From the NCBI GenBank assembly GCA_028023455.1, contig JAQFVV010012477.1:4357365-4421364 (forward strand): 64,000 bases of DNA. Reading direction: 5' to 3'. The position numbers were made by a program, and so were the translations under genes. Shown here in pieces: positions 10,927 to 23,655 of the stretch. Source of the stretch: Epiperipatus broadwayi (taxonomy: Eukaryota; Onychophora; Udeonychophora; Euonychophora; Peripatidae). The notes beneath the pieces are model-generated. The model saw only the letters and a list, made by a program, of their open reading frames with translations, did not search any database and was not told where the DNA came from. Each line of letters begins with the position of its first letter. Position 1 is the first letter of the stretch.

Positions 10927-11984
10927 TATCTTCTAGCAATTTTTCTTATTCTATTTGATTGTAGTAAGTAACACTTTATCAAGATAACATTTTATAATGG
11001 CTATAGAGTAAAGCATAGAGAATTACTTCTACAAATAATCATATGATTTATTGCTTGAGACTTCATAAGAAATTAGAATGCAAGAAGTTACAGGGATGGG
11101 TCATGATTTTTAGATCTTTACCACCAGAATTTGCCACTCTATAAAAATACTATAAACTTAAGGTGTTTAGCATATATATATTTTTTCTATTTTAAAATTA
11201 TATTTTTTAATATTATCATTAACATTTTTGTGTACCAAGTTATTAAGCTAATTTATGATATATGCTGTCTCTTGCAAATACACGTGGGAATTGGTCTAAT
11301 GGATGGTTTTAATATGATAAAATTAAGGTGAAAAATGTACTGATAAGAATAAAACCTAAACATGTATATATATATTGTGATGGAAATATAACAGAATGAA
11401 ACAATATTTGACAAATCCAAACAATGCCAATTAGTCAGTGTTGTCATGCTTTGCATTGCTCACTATTTATGTAATGAAAGGCAGTTGCATAAGTGGCTGA
11501 TTATGATAATGCTTCATGTTGGATTGTCAAACATGTTTATCATTTAATGGAATATAAAAAAATCATAATCAATGATAACAGTTATGTCTGCATATGAGTA
11601 TAGTACAACAAAAAGTGTATTAACAATGCACACATCTCTAGAGAAAAGACATATTTACATTTTCAAATGCCACCTATCTTTTAAACATAGGTAAATTTTA
11701 TCATACACCTACTTTTACATTTTCCATATAAAACGAAAGCTCAGTGGAAACATATGACTACCTTCAGCTTAAATAAATACAGATTCAAAAAATTAGTCAA
11801 TCACAGCACAGATATATAGAAGAATTATTAAATAAAAGTCTAGACTATATTTAAATAATAAAAATATTAATTAATAACAATGTTAAATTACTTGACAAGT
11901 TTTCTATATCTGGTGATACATATGCCCAGCCCTCTTCTGTCTATTTAAATGGACATATTGAGATCCTATTTTTGAGAGTTAAAA
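10927..11984. other. No recognised gene or repeat family
   Basis: Two short overlapping frames on opposite strands near 11131-11456 have no recognisable motif. Nothing else was seen beyond AT-rich sequence. Confidence 0.4.
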
Positions 11985-12340
11985 TGTCTTAATGTCAACA
12001 TGGTATGACAACAATAATGGCATTAACAAGAGATTTGAGCATACCATAATAAGATTTTCAATAATATGAATGGCTGAAGAGTTAGATGATGGAGAATATT
12101 GAAGCTTGTCCATTAGAGCTTGATGATTTGCTATCTTAATATAAACTGGGAACTGATTTTATATATGTAAGAGAAATGATGATTTGGACCAACTGATAAG
12201 TGCTGGTTCGGCATGAAACATGTATGTTGAAAATCATTTATCCTTTTCACTTGTATGTGGTCATGAGTATTAGTTATATGAGATAGAGTGGATAGCTGAA
12301 AGGAGCTTGAAAGTTTGTGTTCAAATCCTTTCTAATTATA
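11985..12340 (+). mobile_element. Family E element, copy 1
   Basis: This aligns over its full length with 61697-62055. Shared blocks in order are GTCAACATGG, TTGAGCATNCCAT, GGNTGAAGAGTTAGA, TTTGCTATCTTAATAT (TTGG in the other copy), the hammerhead block CCAACTGATNANTGCTGGTT, and ATATGAGATAGAGTGGA. There is no coding potential. It ends near an (AT)n tract at 12339. Size and ribozyme content resemble small ribozyme-bearing retroelements, but its mobilisation is inferred. Confidence 0.6.
12179..12237 (+). ncRNA. Hammerhead ribozyme relic, type I (family E copy 1)
   Basis: The lower part of stem I is a perfect 7-bp helix, AUGAUUU with AAAUCAU. Stem II is GUGCUG GUU CGGCAU. The core has changed from CUGAUGA to CUGAUAA and the position expected to be the cleavage nucleotide is G, which hammerheads do not tolerate. 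This copy is therefore probably inactive, although its helices are well kept. Confidence 0.55.
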
Positions 12341-13919
12341 TATATATATATATGATCAAATTCAATATTTAATCAAGATTTTAAAACATTATTTTACAAA
12401 ACATATACCTACATTTGAAATATTAAATGCACTTTATTAACAATAATCAAAAATTAAATAAAACGGTGTAAAAAAATAGTGAAAATTATTGAACTGCTAC
12501 TTAAGAAAGAAATTTCTTTTTTGTTATTGTTTTAGAGATTTCAGTGATAGTTCTAATAGGATACTATTCTTGATTTCTTCATATAAAGATATCAATGGGG
12601 TTAATTTCTATACAATATAAGCAGGTTCCAATTTGCTGTTAATAATACATGTAAATCCTTTGGGCTTTAATAATCACTTATAAAATAATTTTCTCCATGA
12701 TTGAAATATTGATTTCAAGCCTAAGTTAAATTAAACTTTGTTAACGGATATCATTTTATAGGATAGTTAGTAGATGACTGAAAATGTTTTAGGTATTTTT
12801 CTGTTATTAATTAAATAAAAATTATTTTTAAAAAATATTATCTCACCTTTGCTCCAATTTCAGATTAGTACCTGAGACAGTTGGCTTACTGCCTCACATA
12901 AGGCAAAAACCCTGGTGGTGAACTGAAAAGCGAACGTTTTAAAAGTGATTTCCAATTAATGGGAAGAAAACTTAGTAAACTGAATAGAACCATTATCAAT
13001 CACTCTAAAGCTCAAATATTATTTGATTTTCTGGGTATATGGCCATAAAATAAGAAAATTTATTATGTTTTTGGTTGCTCCTAATTTGTGTTTTTTTTAG
13101 TGATTCTCTTTTGTCTTTTATAAACTTTAATGCACACGTTTGACAAATACTGCATATCATGTTTTGGAATGATTATATATATCACTTTTTTGTAATAAAA
13201 TCTACTTAAGTTTCATCTCCATTCCTCTAAACAATTTTTTATAAAAACAGATTGCAGCATATTGATTGTCTTGCTTCTATATTGGTTTATTTTGTTTATG
13301 AGTTTTAATTATTTTTTGTAAACAATTAATATTTGCATATCGAGGTAAACTAACAAAAAATGGCATAGGTAACATTAATTATTTACACAACAACAGTATA
13401 CTATGATTTCAGATTCTGAAGGAAAAGACAGACAGAAACTAGCCTCATATGCTAGATTAAAAATTGCAAAGTTATAAATAGAACAACTAGAATATTATAG
13501 TGTTGTACAGATCTTCTAAAATACTCCTGAAAAAGAGCTGTGGATATATTCTTGGTTATATAGCATGATTATATTGAAAACTATTGGATAATTAGATAAA
13601 GATGATGATACATTGTAGAAAAAATTAACTTGTAGTAGTCTTCTTGCTAGTGTCAAAAAAGATTGTCATTGGATCAGGAATTTATAAGTATAACCCTCCC
13701 CCAATAATATTGTAAAAATGGAAACATCATATATAACATTGACATCTTAGGAGTTAGAAAAGAATTATAAACTAATCAAGAAGAAGCAAAATCAGGATAA
13801 CACATTGTTTATCACAAGCAAAAAAAAAAGATACAAGTTTAATTATCAAGAGTAATCAATCATTGGGGATTCACAATATCAGTGTGATTTTGTGATTATT
13901 CATCTAGTATAATATAAGT
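12341..13919. other. No recognised gene or repeat family
   Basis: The segment is AT-rich throughout. Around 12850-12930 the composition is slightly richer, but no frame or motif was recognised. Several poly-A and poly-T runs occur. Confidence 0.4.
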
Positions 13920-14162
13920 CTAAACCATCTCATGATCACTATTTTCTTGGCTAAAACAAGCTGTTGAAATGGGTAGCAAACTCTCTATACAGTAGTGCCA
14001 CCAAATGCAAGCCTTAGTAATTAATGGATAAAGAAGGTTTGTGCATAAAATGCCTATCTAGTGCCTATTTATTCAATACCCACAGACTAGTTTCTTTCTT
14101 GTGGCTTTCATCAGGAGGAGCCTTGAATCTGTGAACAGTGCACTTAGATCTTAGGATGTACA
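13920..14162 (-). mobile_element. Family A element, copy 2, abutting an RTE tail
   Basis: It begins with the family terminus CATGATCACTATTTTCTTGG and continues through ACTCTCTATACAGTAGTGCC to the TAGATCTTAGGAT block. At that point it is joined directly to the truncated RTE LINE tail that follows. The minus strand holds a hammerhead at 14071-14128. Confidence 0.7.
14071..14128 (-). ncRNA. Hammerhead ribozyme, type I, core residues kept (family A copy 2)
   Basis: On the minus strand CUGAUGA, GAAA and GUC are all present. The lower stem I pairs AUUCAA with UUGAAU perfectly, where another copy pairs AUCUAA with UUNGAU; this is a compensatory change. One nucleotide next to CUGAUGA is missing and stem II is weakened, so cleavage is uncertain. 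Confidence 0.5.
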
Positions 14163-14615
14163 CAGAATATGTCCCAGCACTTATCAGTTTTTATTATGGT
14201 TCTGAGACTTGGACAATTAACAGAAAAGTAGTGCAAAGACTTCCAACCACTCACCAAAGTATGAAGAGTTGTATGTTAGGAATAACAAGAAGAGATCAAA
14301 AATGAAATACTTGGCTGAGAGAGTGAACAGGTATTACTCATATTATTGAAATAATTAAAAGTCTGAAGTGGAGTTGGGCTGGACAAATTGCTAGAAGAGA
14401 TGATAATGGATGGACAGTTAAAATCTTAAACTAAATTTCAAGAGATTGTAAAAGACCTAGAAAGAGATACATGTGAGATGGATGGATGAAATAAGAAAGT
14501 GTGCTGGAGTGATATGGAGAAAACAGGCTAGAAATTAGAGAAGGATTCAACTTGGAGAAAATTTCATACTGCAGTAGATCGATAATGGCTGAAAATGTGA
14601 TGATGATGACATCAA
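14163..14615 (+). pseudogene. RTE-type LINE, 5'-truncated 3' tail
   Basis: It starts at a YGSETWTINRK segment and continues with MKSCMLGITRRDQK, SWAGQIARRD, and RWMDEIRKCAGV, each matching the copy at 20005-21985 (for example SWAGHIARRD and RWMDEIRKCAGV). It ends with GATGATGATGA, the short trinucleotide tail typical of RTE-clade elements. Internal stops are present. The 5' truncation is usual for LINE insertions made by target-primed reverse transcription. Confidence 0.8.
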
Positions 14616-15462
14616 AGGAATGAAAAGAGAATTGAATTATTTTATTAGCAGCTTAAAAAAATTGTATAACTTGTAGGTAAAATATATTTTTAGTTATCAA
14701 TAATTGGAACATTAAACAAAAAAAAAAAGCGATCAGAAAATAGAGGCATAGAAGCAGAAATTAAGTAGAAAAATTGTCAACTATTTTTCAAGCAATCAAA
14801 GCACTGACTATTTACACAGATGTCATCTAATGTATCTCACAAAATTTAATATGGAGTATAGTCACAAAAGAGTTAATTGTAAAGGCAAAAAGAATATCCA
14901 GTAATGTATTGAAGAACATATTGCAAATTATTCATATGTAAACTTCAAGTGAAGCTTAAAAACAAACTTATTAGTTTATTTATTTCAATATGTACAAAAA
15001 TAAAAATTCAAACATTTTATATAAGTGATATTTGGAAAACTAAATTTCTTATGTAAGGAAATTTTCATTTTGATTTATTTTTAAATTAATAAAATTTTTA
15101 TTTATTTATTTATATTGAGTAAGAAAATTATTTATTTATACTAATGCATAATTTTTAAATAATTAAAACCATGAACAATAAGAAGGTAGAATATTTTAAA
15201 TAGTATATGCAGAGAATGAGTTTATTTATTTATGCATAAATTCTCAAATTTTATTTGATAGGGAGTAAAAATATTTTCAAAGAATTTTAATTTGAAAAAA
15301 AATACCAATCAGGCTGTTGTGTGTACTGGTTTGATATCTATATGTACAGTGGTCAGTGGCGATAAATACTCAAGCTGATCAAAATAAAATGGAATCTGGA
15401 CTAGTCCATTATTTGAAGGCAAAGTAAGACATGACACAGGCTTTCAATACTTTTTACCATAT
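14616..15462. other. No recognised gene or repeat family
   Basis: Contains (TTTA)n-like stretches near 15095-15115 and 15222-15235. No coding signal was seen. Confidence 0.4.
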
Positions 15463-15800
15463 TCATGATTCATCATCATCGTCATCATCATCATCATTGT
15501 CAACCATTATTAATCCATTGCAGAATAAAGGTATCTCCAAGTTTGATCCATCCTCTCCAATATCCAGAATCTCTTCTCTATACCACCCCTACACACTTTC
15601 TTATTTCATCCATCCATCTCACTCTCTTTCTGGGTCTTTTACAATCTCTTGGAATCCAGTTTAAGATTTCAATTTTCCATCGATTATCATCTCTTCTAGC
15701 AATACGTTCAGCCCAACTCCACTTCAGTCTTTTAATTCTTACAACAATAACACCCATTTGTTCTCTTACCCATAAATTGTGTTTTCGATCCCTTTTGTTA
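15463..15800 (-). pseudogene. RTE-type LINE, 5'-truncated 3' tail, opposite orientation
   Basis: The minus strand carries the same tail as at 14163-14615, from GATCGAAAACACAAT back to the (ATG)n end at about 15465-15500. Apparent plus-strand frames at 15431-15664 and 15465-15839 are antisense to it and are not genes. With the plus-strand copy at 14163 it forms a tail-to-tail pair of the same family within 1.7 kb. Confidence 0.8.
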
Positions 15801-16316
15801 CTATTAAATATTTTTGCACAATTTAAATATATTATTTAATTAAAATTCGAATTGTTATTTAATTGAATTCTATTGGCATGTAAGTTGCGAGTGTGATTTG
15901 AATTGCAAATAAAATATGCCTTCAACTAATATTTCAATAGCATTCAATCAAATTACATTTGGAATTTTAATTAAATAAAAATGTTTAAATTGAGTAATAA
16001 CATTTAATATTAGCCATGAGTATGGAATGAAAGTATTCAAAGTCCATTTGGCAAATTTTTTAGAATCATTGTTATTTGAAAATGCTTTTATTCTGCATCA
16101 AACAAACTTTGATTTTATTTACATATTATTTGCTCAGCGTTTTTTTGGTATTATTTATGTATAAATAAACAATGCACATATTTTGTACCTAAATAATAGC
16201 TGTAGTTTTGTGGAAAATATCTGAAATATTTGTTTTCAAAAGCATTTATGTTTTTCTTTGAATAATTAACTGTTATATTAATATAAATTAATTATTATTA
16301 TATATATATATTGCCA
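15801..16316. other. No recognised gene or repeat family
   Basis: AT-rich sequence only; ends in a short (AT)n tract. Confidence 0.4.
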
Positions 16317-16394
16317 TTTTAGCATGTGTGCGTGTGCAGCGCAACTGTTCCCAAAAGCTATAAAGTTGCATGGCACATGCACACGTGCTAGAAT
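16317..16394. repeat. Imperfect hairpin related to the MITE termini at 59839-60157
   Basis: The left arm TTAGCATGTGTGCGTGTGCA and the right arm, reverse-complemented as CTAGCACGTGTGCATGTGCC, form a stem of about 28 bp around a loop. The left arm and loop resemble the 59839 terminus (GCGTGTATAGCACAATTGTC versus GCGTGTGCAGCGCAACTGTT). It may be an internally deleted copy of that MITE. Confidence 0.5.
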
Positions 16395-19300
16395 AGATAT
16401 ATTTCCCAAAAGTGAAAAATTATTTGACTTAATCATATATTGCCATTGCAAAGTTTTTAAAGCTAGCTAAGTATGTGATATTTTGTAATTCATGTCCAGA
16501 AGAATACTGAGAGCTACTTCTTATCTTTTAGCTTTCAAGCAATATCCTAAGATGAAAGTGAGCTATAAGTTATCTTCTATTTGGAAATCAAGATGTAAAG
16601 AGAGTTAGGCAATGTAGAAAGTTTTGTGGTCACGTAATAATATCACTAGATCTTGATTGCCAAAAAGAAATAAAATTAAGATTAGCCATGAGAATATGCC
16701 TACAAGTTTATGGATAGATTTTGAAAGATAAATGCAACAAGTTAAAAGTCAAATGATTTGAAAGCATGCTTGCTTATTAGTATATTCTATGGTTATCAAG
16801 TGTGAATAATGACAAAATATTCAACATAAATAACCATGGTATTTAAAACCTTCTAATTTGCTAGATACAAAAAATTTCAAATGAAAAATTATACAAAAAG
16901 CATAATGGAAAAAAATTTTCTTAAACAAAATTGTAGAAAAAAAACTTACAATTATTTGATATATATATATATTGACTAACTTTTCTTAAATAAATTGAAC
17001 TCTAAATAAAAAAAAGTTTAAGTATAAAAGTTTTTTATAATCTTATGTTAAGCCACTTTCAGTATATCAATCAAGATATGAAATGTGGCTTAGTACAAGA
17101 TTATAATAAACGTGTATAATTAAACTTTTCTTATTTAGCATTCCTAGCACTTACAATTTAAATTATTTGATAATATATGTTCAATGAATAAAAACCAGAA
17201 ACTAAAAATTCTAATTTTTGGCATTATATAAGATATGAACAAATAAACAAATGATATCAATGTAATAAGCTAATTTGCATTTGACCAGCCTTTTTGCAAG
17301 GAAAAGATAAAACTGAAGACAGTGTTCTACACATATGTGAGCTAATTTCATGATTTCTATTATTAAAAATAATGATAGTTTAATTCTAGAGTATGAAAAT
17401 TGTAAAAAAAAAAACAACTTTTATGATTCATTAAAATATTTTTTATGAAATTGTATTTAAAGTTTTTGGATTTGACTTTTAAAGCAGAATGGAAAGAATC
17501 AATATTTTATATCAATGACAATTCATTATTTACCTCCTACAATTTAAAGATATAAAGTCTTTCTTTTTAATTATTAGAATATAAATAATTTGCACAAACG
17601 CACACACACATATATATATATATATAACCTACGTTATGAGTTAGTATATATATATATATAAGTTTGCAATGTGTATATATACAAATAATGTTGCAAAAAA
17701 ATAAATATATGTATTTTTCTTTTTTAAAACAACATATTAAAAACAGTTTATCATTAAAATAAAATGTGTTTTCATTAGCACTCTGAAAAAGACTGCTAAA
17801 AAGTCGAAATATAAAATAGCATTGATATTAAATACAAAACTGAAGTGTGTTAAATAGTTATATTCAATTCTTTCTATCTTAAATAGGCAAAAGAATATAT
17901 AAATAAATAAATAAATAAGCTTTTAGATTAATAATGGTGATAAATGGATAAGGTATTACTTTAACTGTATAATTTCTATTAGAGGAAATAATTTCAGAGT
18001 AATTTATTATCAGTTGTTATGAAATTCCTCCATAATTTTCATACATCTAACAAAATTGCTAATTCATTAAACATCACATGTTAATTGTAAAAAGTGAAAC
18101 TTATCAAATTTTTTAAAAGTCTTTTCAACAAGTGATACCACTAAATCAAACAAAAAACACAGGATAAACTTTTCAAAGTTTTGTGATTGGTTAATATTAA
18201 GCTTTAAAACAATATTCATAATATAGATATGCAGTTATGACAATTTTGATTATGACTTGTTTTGATATATGCAAAAAGTTATAAATAATATTAATAAAGT
18301 AAAAATAAGCATGAGCTCAATTTTTATAGAAGTATTACTGTGGTGGAATTATATTATAATTATATTTTTTATTTTTTACAGTTACTCTATTGATAATCCA
18401 TATAATTTGGAATTTTATAGCTAATGATAAGTTCATCAACCGCTAGGTGGCTATCTCAATTAGTTTTAGGCTTGCTATCTGGAAAAAAAAATAGTAAACC
18501 TGATTGTGAACTGAAAATCAGTTTCCGAATATTAAATTATGAACCCTGCAACTTTATTTGCGATAATTACAACCCTTCCCTCTTCTCTTTTAAAGCGTAA
18601 GGTCTTAAAAATAATAGTAATTAAAATAGAAACAAAATCTGACAATGTTGAAATTAGTTTAACGTTTCCATTTATATTTTAATATGCAATTTTATTGCAT
18701 ATGTCTTATCTAAATACAGTTTTATTTAACAATACATAAATGATTATAAATTCTAAATGAAGAGAAAAAACACTTTTTTGTATTAAAAAATAGCAAAGAC
18801 AAATCATTTATTTTGTATTAAAAAAGGTCTTATTATTTTTTCCAGTTTGCTGGTAAATCCTTTTTATATATTTATTTCAGCCAGACGCAATCAAATTGAT
18901 AATTGATAAGCCTTTTATCTTTCAGGTGGAAAGCTTTAGATCAGTTCTGACTTTATTTATTTATTTTCATTTCTCCCCTCTCCCGTCCAATCTCAATTTT
19001 CCACTACTGATACACTCTGACAAATTGTTAGAAATTACAAGAGCATCATGGAAGTGAGATAAATTAGTGTTTGGATTAACTGAAGACTATATTGTTAAGG
19101 TGGTAAATCAATCATTTTTGCTGCTCTGGCAGTAAGTGCCAGTAACTGAGAGCATTTAAAGGATGGAAGACAATCAAAGAACAATTATTAACTTTGATCA
19201 TTTAAAGCAGCAAGAGAGAAATGAGATGAGATTGAGAATCTCTCTTCTGTTTCATTTTTTTTCTTCGTTAAGATACGATTCAGTGATTGAATTCTGAAAA

Positions 19301-20004
19301 AAAAAAAAGCGATTTGAAGTAAATTAAATAAATGAGGAAAAAGAATTATACGAGATAAGCCACTATTTTTTTTTACAATGTGTAAACTATATACTATATA
19401 TAGTAATTTAAAGATGTAAGATATTTAAAAGATTTTAAAAGCAAAAGCACATCATTTTTGACTGGAATAAATGGGAAAAAAATATTACTAGATCGGCTTC
19501 ACTGAATAGCAGGAACTCCTTAGTGGCCATTAGTCAATGATAACCCTCAATCAATCAAATAAAGTTTTTATAGATTTAATAAAATGCTTTTCAAAGCATG
19601 TTTTTTAAATATAAACTCTCGCAAGCAATTATAGCTCAAATAAATAATATAAAGAAGTTTTACGGAGGTGGGGGTGTTACGTGTTAATTCAATCACGTGA
19701 CTTAAAAAATTATATATATTTTTTGATGAATGATAATGTAGACAATAGGTAAAGTATTCCTTTACATCGAAAAAAGTATATAAAAAAAAGCATTATTCAT
19801 TACAGTCACCAACTTTACATCAATAAACTTTTGTGTTTCATTTACCTAACAATTACTAGATAAATAACTATGCTAGCTATAGACTGATAAATCTAAATAT
19901 GCATTAAACAAACCATATAGTTTTCTAATAAGTTTCAAATTCCATTTAGAATAAGACACAGTTCCAAGGCAGGAGACTGTTGAACTATGAGGACCTTGGA
20001 TTTG
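16395..20004. other. Long AT-rich stretch, no gene seen
   Basis: Contains two TA tracts at 17608-17660 separated by about 20 bp, an (AAAT)n run near 17900, and a core-like motif CTGAAAAAGACTGCTAAAAA followed by GTCGAAA at 17784-17810, which resembles a decayed hammerhead core. Short open frames (for example 17211-17417 minus) have no recognisable motif. Confidence 0.4.
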
Positions 20005-21985
20005 TTTAATATGTAATGTACATGATATTATAGTAGATTTTGAACATGATTCAGATTTGAATGACATTAATAGGAAAATAACTGATACACTTTTGAAAAC
20101 TGCAACAAAGATAGCTGGTAGAAAAAAGCAGCATTTGACCAATAAAGCTTCTACTGACACTAGAGAATTTATGAAAAAAAAAAAAAAAAAAGGAATATGA
20201 GGATATATAAAAATGATGCATTAAAAAAGATTGAATATCTCGAATTTTGTAAAAGGGTGCGAAAAAAAATTGAGAACGATATAAGAAAGTATAATTGTGA
20301 ACTAGCAAGGAAAGCTGTAGAAGAGAATAAAAGTCTAAAGAGTGCAAAACAACATTTTGATATTGGTAGGAAATTTAAATCTGCAATAAGAAAAAAGATG
20401 GCATTATTACTAAAAAGAGAGATGACATCATGAAATGTGTAGAAAACTTCTATCAAGAATTATATAGTAATAAAGAACAAGTGCTTCCTATATCTATTAT
20501 ATCTTCCGAATTGCCCAGAATTTTGAATGAGGAAGTGAGACATGCAATTAAATTTATGAAGAAAGAGAAGGCTCCAGATAATGATGGAATTATAATTGAT
20601 ATATTAAAAGAAGCAGGTGAAGAAATATAATTTTTTTTAGCAAAGTTATATACCAAATGTCTAAATGATAAAGATGTACCAGATGATTGGAAGAATGCAG
20701 TATCAATATTAATATTTAAAAAAGGTGATACAAAAGATATCAGAAATTACAGACCTATCAGTCTTTTATCAGTTTTATACAAAATTTTTACTAAGATAAT
20801 TACGATTCGTCTACAGAAAACACACGATTTCCACCAACCAAGAGAACAAGCTGGATTTAAAAGTGGTTTTAGTACAGTAGATCATATCCAGGTATTGAGA
20901 GAAGTTATAGAAAGGACAAATAAATATGAGTTGCCATTATGCTTAGGATTTGTAGATTATAAAAAGGCATTTGATTCTATAAACATTTCTTCAGTGATTA
21001 AAGCATTGGATCATCAAGGTGTAGATTCAGGATATTGTCATATTTTAAAGAATATTTATAAAAATGCAACAGCAAATCAACATTGAAAAGGGTGTAAGAG
21101 AAGGTGACTCCATATCTCCAAAACTTTTTACAGCAGTGCTGCAAGAAGTATTTTGTGGATTAAAATGGGAAGCTAAAGAAATGAAAGTAAATGGAGATTA
21201 TTTAAGTTATTTAGATTTTGCAGATGATGTAGTTGTTTTTGCAAATAATGCTTTAGAGCTATAGGAAATGTTGCAGGAATTATCAGATGAAAGTAGGACT
21301 AAAGATAAATGTTAAAAGACTAAAGTAATGTTTAATAGATTTTCTCAAAATATGAAAATAAAAATTGATTATGATGAGTTAAAAGAAGTTAACAGTTACA
21401 AATACCTTGGTCAGATTATTAATACAGATGGATACATAATGGATGAAATTAATCATAGAATTAAACTTGGTTGGAGTGCTTTTGGTAGAAATAACTTGAT
21501 ACTAAAAGGAAATATGCCTATGTGTTTGAAAAGGAAGGTTTTTAATAAATGTGTTTTGCCAGTTCTTACTTATGGATCTGAGACTTGGACACTTAATTGA
21601 ATAGCAATACAGAGAGACTTAAGACCACTCAAAGAAGTATGGAGAGATGCATGTTGGGAGTAACAAGAAGAGATCGAAAACACAATGTATGGGTATGAAA
21701 ACAAACAGGTGTTACTGACCTCATTGAAAAAATTAAAAGACTGAACTGGAGTTGGGCTGGACATATTGCTAGAAGAGATTATAATAGATGTACAATTGAA
21801 ATTTTGAACTGGATTCCAAGAGATTGTAAAAGACCCAGAAAGAGACCACATGTGAGATGGATGGATGAAATTAGAAAGTGTGCAGGGGTGATGTGGAGAA
21901 GAGAAGCTAAAAATAGGAGAAAATGGATTGAACTTGGAGATACCATCCTGCAATGGATTGATAATGATTGATGATGATGATAGTG
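20005..21985 (+). pseudogene. RTE-type LINE, best-preserved copy (5'-truncated, frameshifted)
   Basis: This non-LTR reverse transcriptase is split over several frames. In order it contains: a linker with DFEHDSDLNDINRKITDTL; 20197-20433 and 20430-20630, the RT N-terminal region with AIKFMKKEKAPDNDGI; about 20640-21086 with RNYRPISLLSVLYKIF and FVDYKKAFDS, the first catalytic Asp; 21064-21264 with KGVREGDSISPKLF and YLDFADDVVVFANN, the FADD catalytic box; 21328-21600 with SYKYLGQIINTDG and YGSETWTLN; then a WSWAGHIARRD and RWMDEIRKCAGV tail ending in TGATGATGATGA. Motif order and the tail are typical of the RTE/BovB clade. Most of the endonuclease is missing. At least three frameshifts or stops, including a stop after GEEI at 20630, make it inactive. 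Confidence 0.85.
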
Positions 21986-22287
21986 CATTGATTCTGGCAA
22001 AAGAATTGAGTTGAATTTATCTAACACATGCAACCCTCTTTTTTATATATATATTTACATGTGTGTGCTTGCAATTTGACCAAAATATTAAAACAATAGG
22101 GACTGTTTATTGTAAAGATTTTCACGATGTAAAAGATATATTATTCAGATTCACCAATGTATAATTAATAGTACATAAATTTTGATTGGATTACACCTGA
22201 TATCATCAGAATACTATGATAGCAAGTGTAATGTAACTAAAATGTTAGTAACAATAGTATTGTTGATTATGCATGAATGAATCCAAA

Positions 22288-22386
22288 AAGCTGAGAGGTC
22301 AGCACAGCAGCCTTGCAAAGAAGTTGGTTGCAGACGGTTGTTGGGGTTCGTCTCCTGGCCGATGCTATGGCATATGGAAAAAAACA
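22288..22386 (+). mobile_element. Family D tRNA-derived SINE, copy 1
   Basis: A short SINE of about 100 bp. A box A-like CTGAGAGGTCAGCACAG and a box B-like GGGGTTCGTCTCC are spaced about 45 bp apart, followed by GGCATATGGAAAAAAA. The tRNA-like head makes up nearly the whole element, which would be transcribed by RNA polymerase III. The anticodon arm is not a normal tRNA arm, so this is not a tRNA gene. Confidence 0.75.
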
Positions 22387-23238
22387 CAAGTTAATTCTAC
22401 AATCTTAAATAAATAAACACCTGTTATAGCTAATTAATAGCATGAATACTATCTTGAGTAGCATTTACTATATAATTTCTACTGAAGATGGCAGTAAGCA
22501 AGATATACCTGTTATATTTATATAATAGAATATTGAAATTAGAGTTAATTTCAGTGTTTTGTTTATATATACACTATTAATAAATGTAGTTATCACATAT
22601 GTATTTCATAAAAAAGGATTTTAGGTTTTTCAGTGCTGGCTAAGATTTAATACTTTTAATCACTATATAATAAAATAAACAGTTTGATATCTCACATTAA
22701 ATATGATTTTTTTTTAATAATCTAATTTCATCAAGTATACTAGACTTAAAAGAAAAGTAACCACAGCTTCTTATACAAACAGATTTAGATATATCAAATA
22801 TATTTTATTTTTAAAGTGTGAAAATATTAGCATACAATTCCACTTTTTTGTTTGTGTTCGAGCTTATACAATTAAATATTCATTATGCAAGGCAGAGTCA
22901 CTTATAGTCGTATTTCAAACTTTTGATTTATTAACGATCATAATAAGTGCTAAATTGAATATGTAATATTAATAACTGCATTAAACCTACATGTCTTTTG
23001 ATTTCTAGCAGACCTAATGAAGATATGTTGTAGATGAAAGATATAGCAAAAGAGATCAATCTGATCATTTTATTTAAATAGTAATTAGAGATATTAAAGC
23101 TTCAATATGCATTAGAGAATCTAACATTTGCTTATATTACAAATATGTTCAGTGCAATTACTAGGATCAGATATTCACTTTTGTATTTTATGGTAATTGT
23201 AATTTAATGTAAATTTTAAAATGAACTATAATTGATTC
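22387..23238. other. No recognised gene or repeat family
   Basis: AT-rich sequence without a recognised feature. Confidence 0.4.
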
Positions 23239-23462
23239 TCTTTAGAAAAAAATATTTTTTTTATGCATTCCAATTACATTCAACTGTTAGTAATGGCACA
23301 TAAGTTAGTATATTTACAATGTTTTGAAAGGTATTATTCTCTCTTATTTAGATGTTGTTGACCTGACCAGTGTCAGTACTAGCATGGGGTCCAAACTTGG
23401 AATCTTAGATTATTAAATATTGAATTTTAAGGTAATTTTTCAACCAACTGAGCCATCCTGAC
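23239..23462 (-). mobile_element. Family C tRNA-derived SINE, left half of a head-to-head pair
   Basis: On the minus strand the element starts GTCAGGATGGCTCAGTTGGT, a box A-like tRNA head, and continues through a TTACCTTAAAATTCAATATT segment, a box B region reading CCAAGTTTGGACCCC, GGTCAGGTCAACAACATCTA, and the 3' block AACAGTTGAATGTAATTGGA. It is the mirror image of the adjacent copy at 23463-23655. Confidence 0.75.
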
Positions 23463-23655
23463 AAAAGCTGAGTTAATTAGAGCATTACCTTAAAATTCAA
23501 TATTCAAGAATCTAAGCATCCAGGTTTGATTTCCAAGCTAGTACTCTCACTGGTTAGGCTGGAAACATCTGAAGAACAGAGGAGAATAATATCTCTCAAA
23601 CATTGTATATATACTAACTTGTGTGCTATTAGTTGAATGTAGTTGGAGTATTTGT
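23463..23655 (+). mobile_element. Family C tRNA-derived SINE, right half of a head-to-head pair
   Basis: The plus-strand copy starts AAAGCTGAGTTAATTAGAGC, matching the head of the family with its first bases altered. Its box B-like segment is CCAGGTTTGATTTCC. It ends with the block TTAGTTGAATGTAGTTGGAG. It is about 85 percent similar by eye to the reverse complement of the left half, so the pair could fold into a very long hairpin. Confidence 0.75.

Noticed and set aside
15431-15839. Overlapping plus-strand frames of 77 and 124 codons
   Set aside because: Both are antisense to an RTE LINE tail on the minus strand; the histidine and serine runs are the antisense of its trinucleotide tail.
19873-20656. 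Several minus-strand frames over the start of the RTE copy
   Set aside because: The plus strand carries recognisable RT motifs across the same bases; the minus-strand products are Phe/Ser-rich shadows.
21570-22033. Minus-strand frames of 127 and 84 codons
   Set aside because: They are antisense to the WAGHIARRD region and tail of the plus-strand RTE copy.
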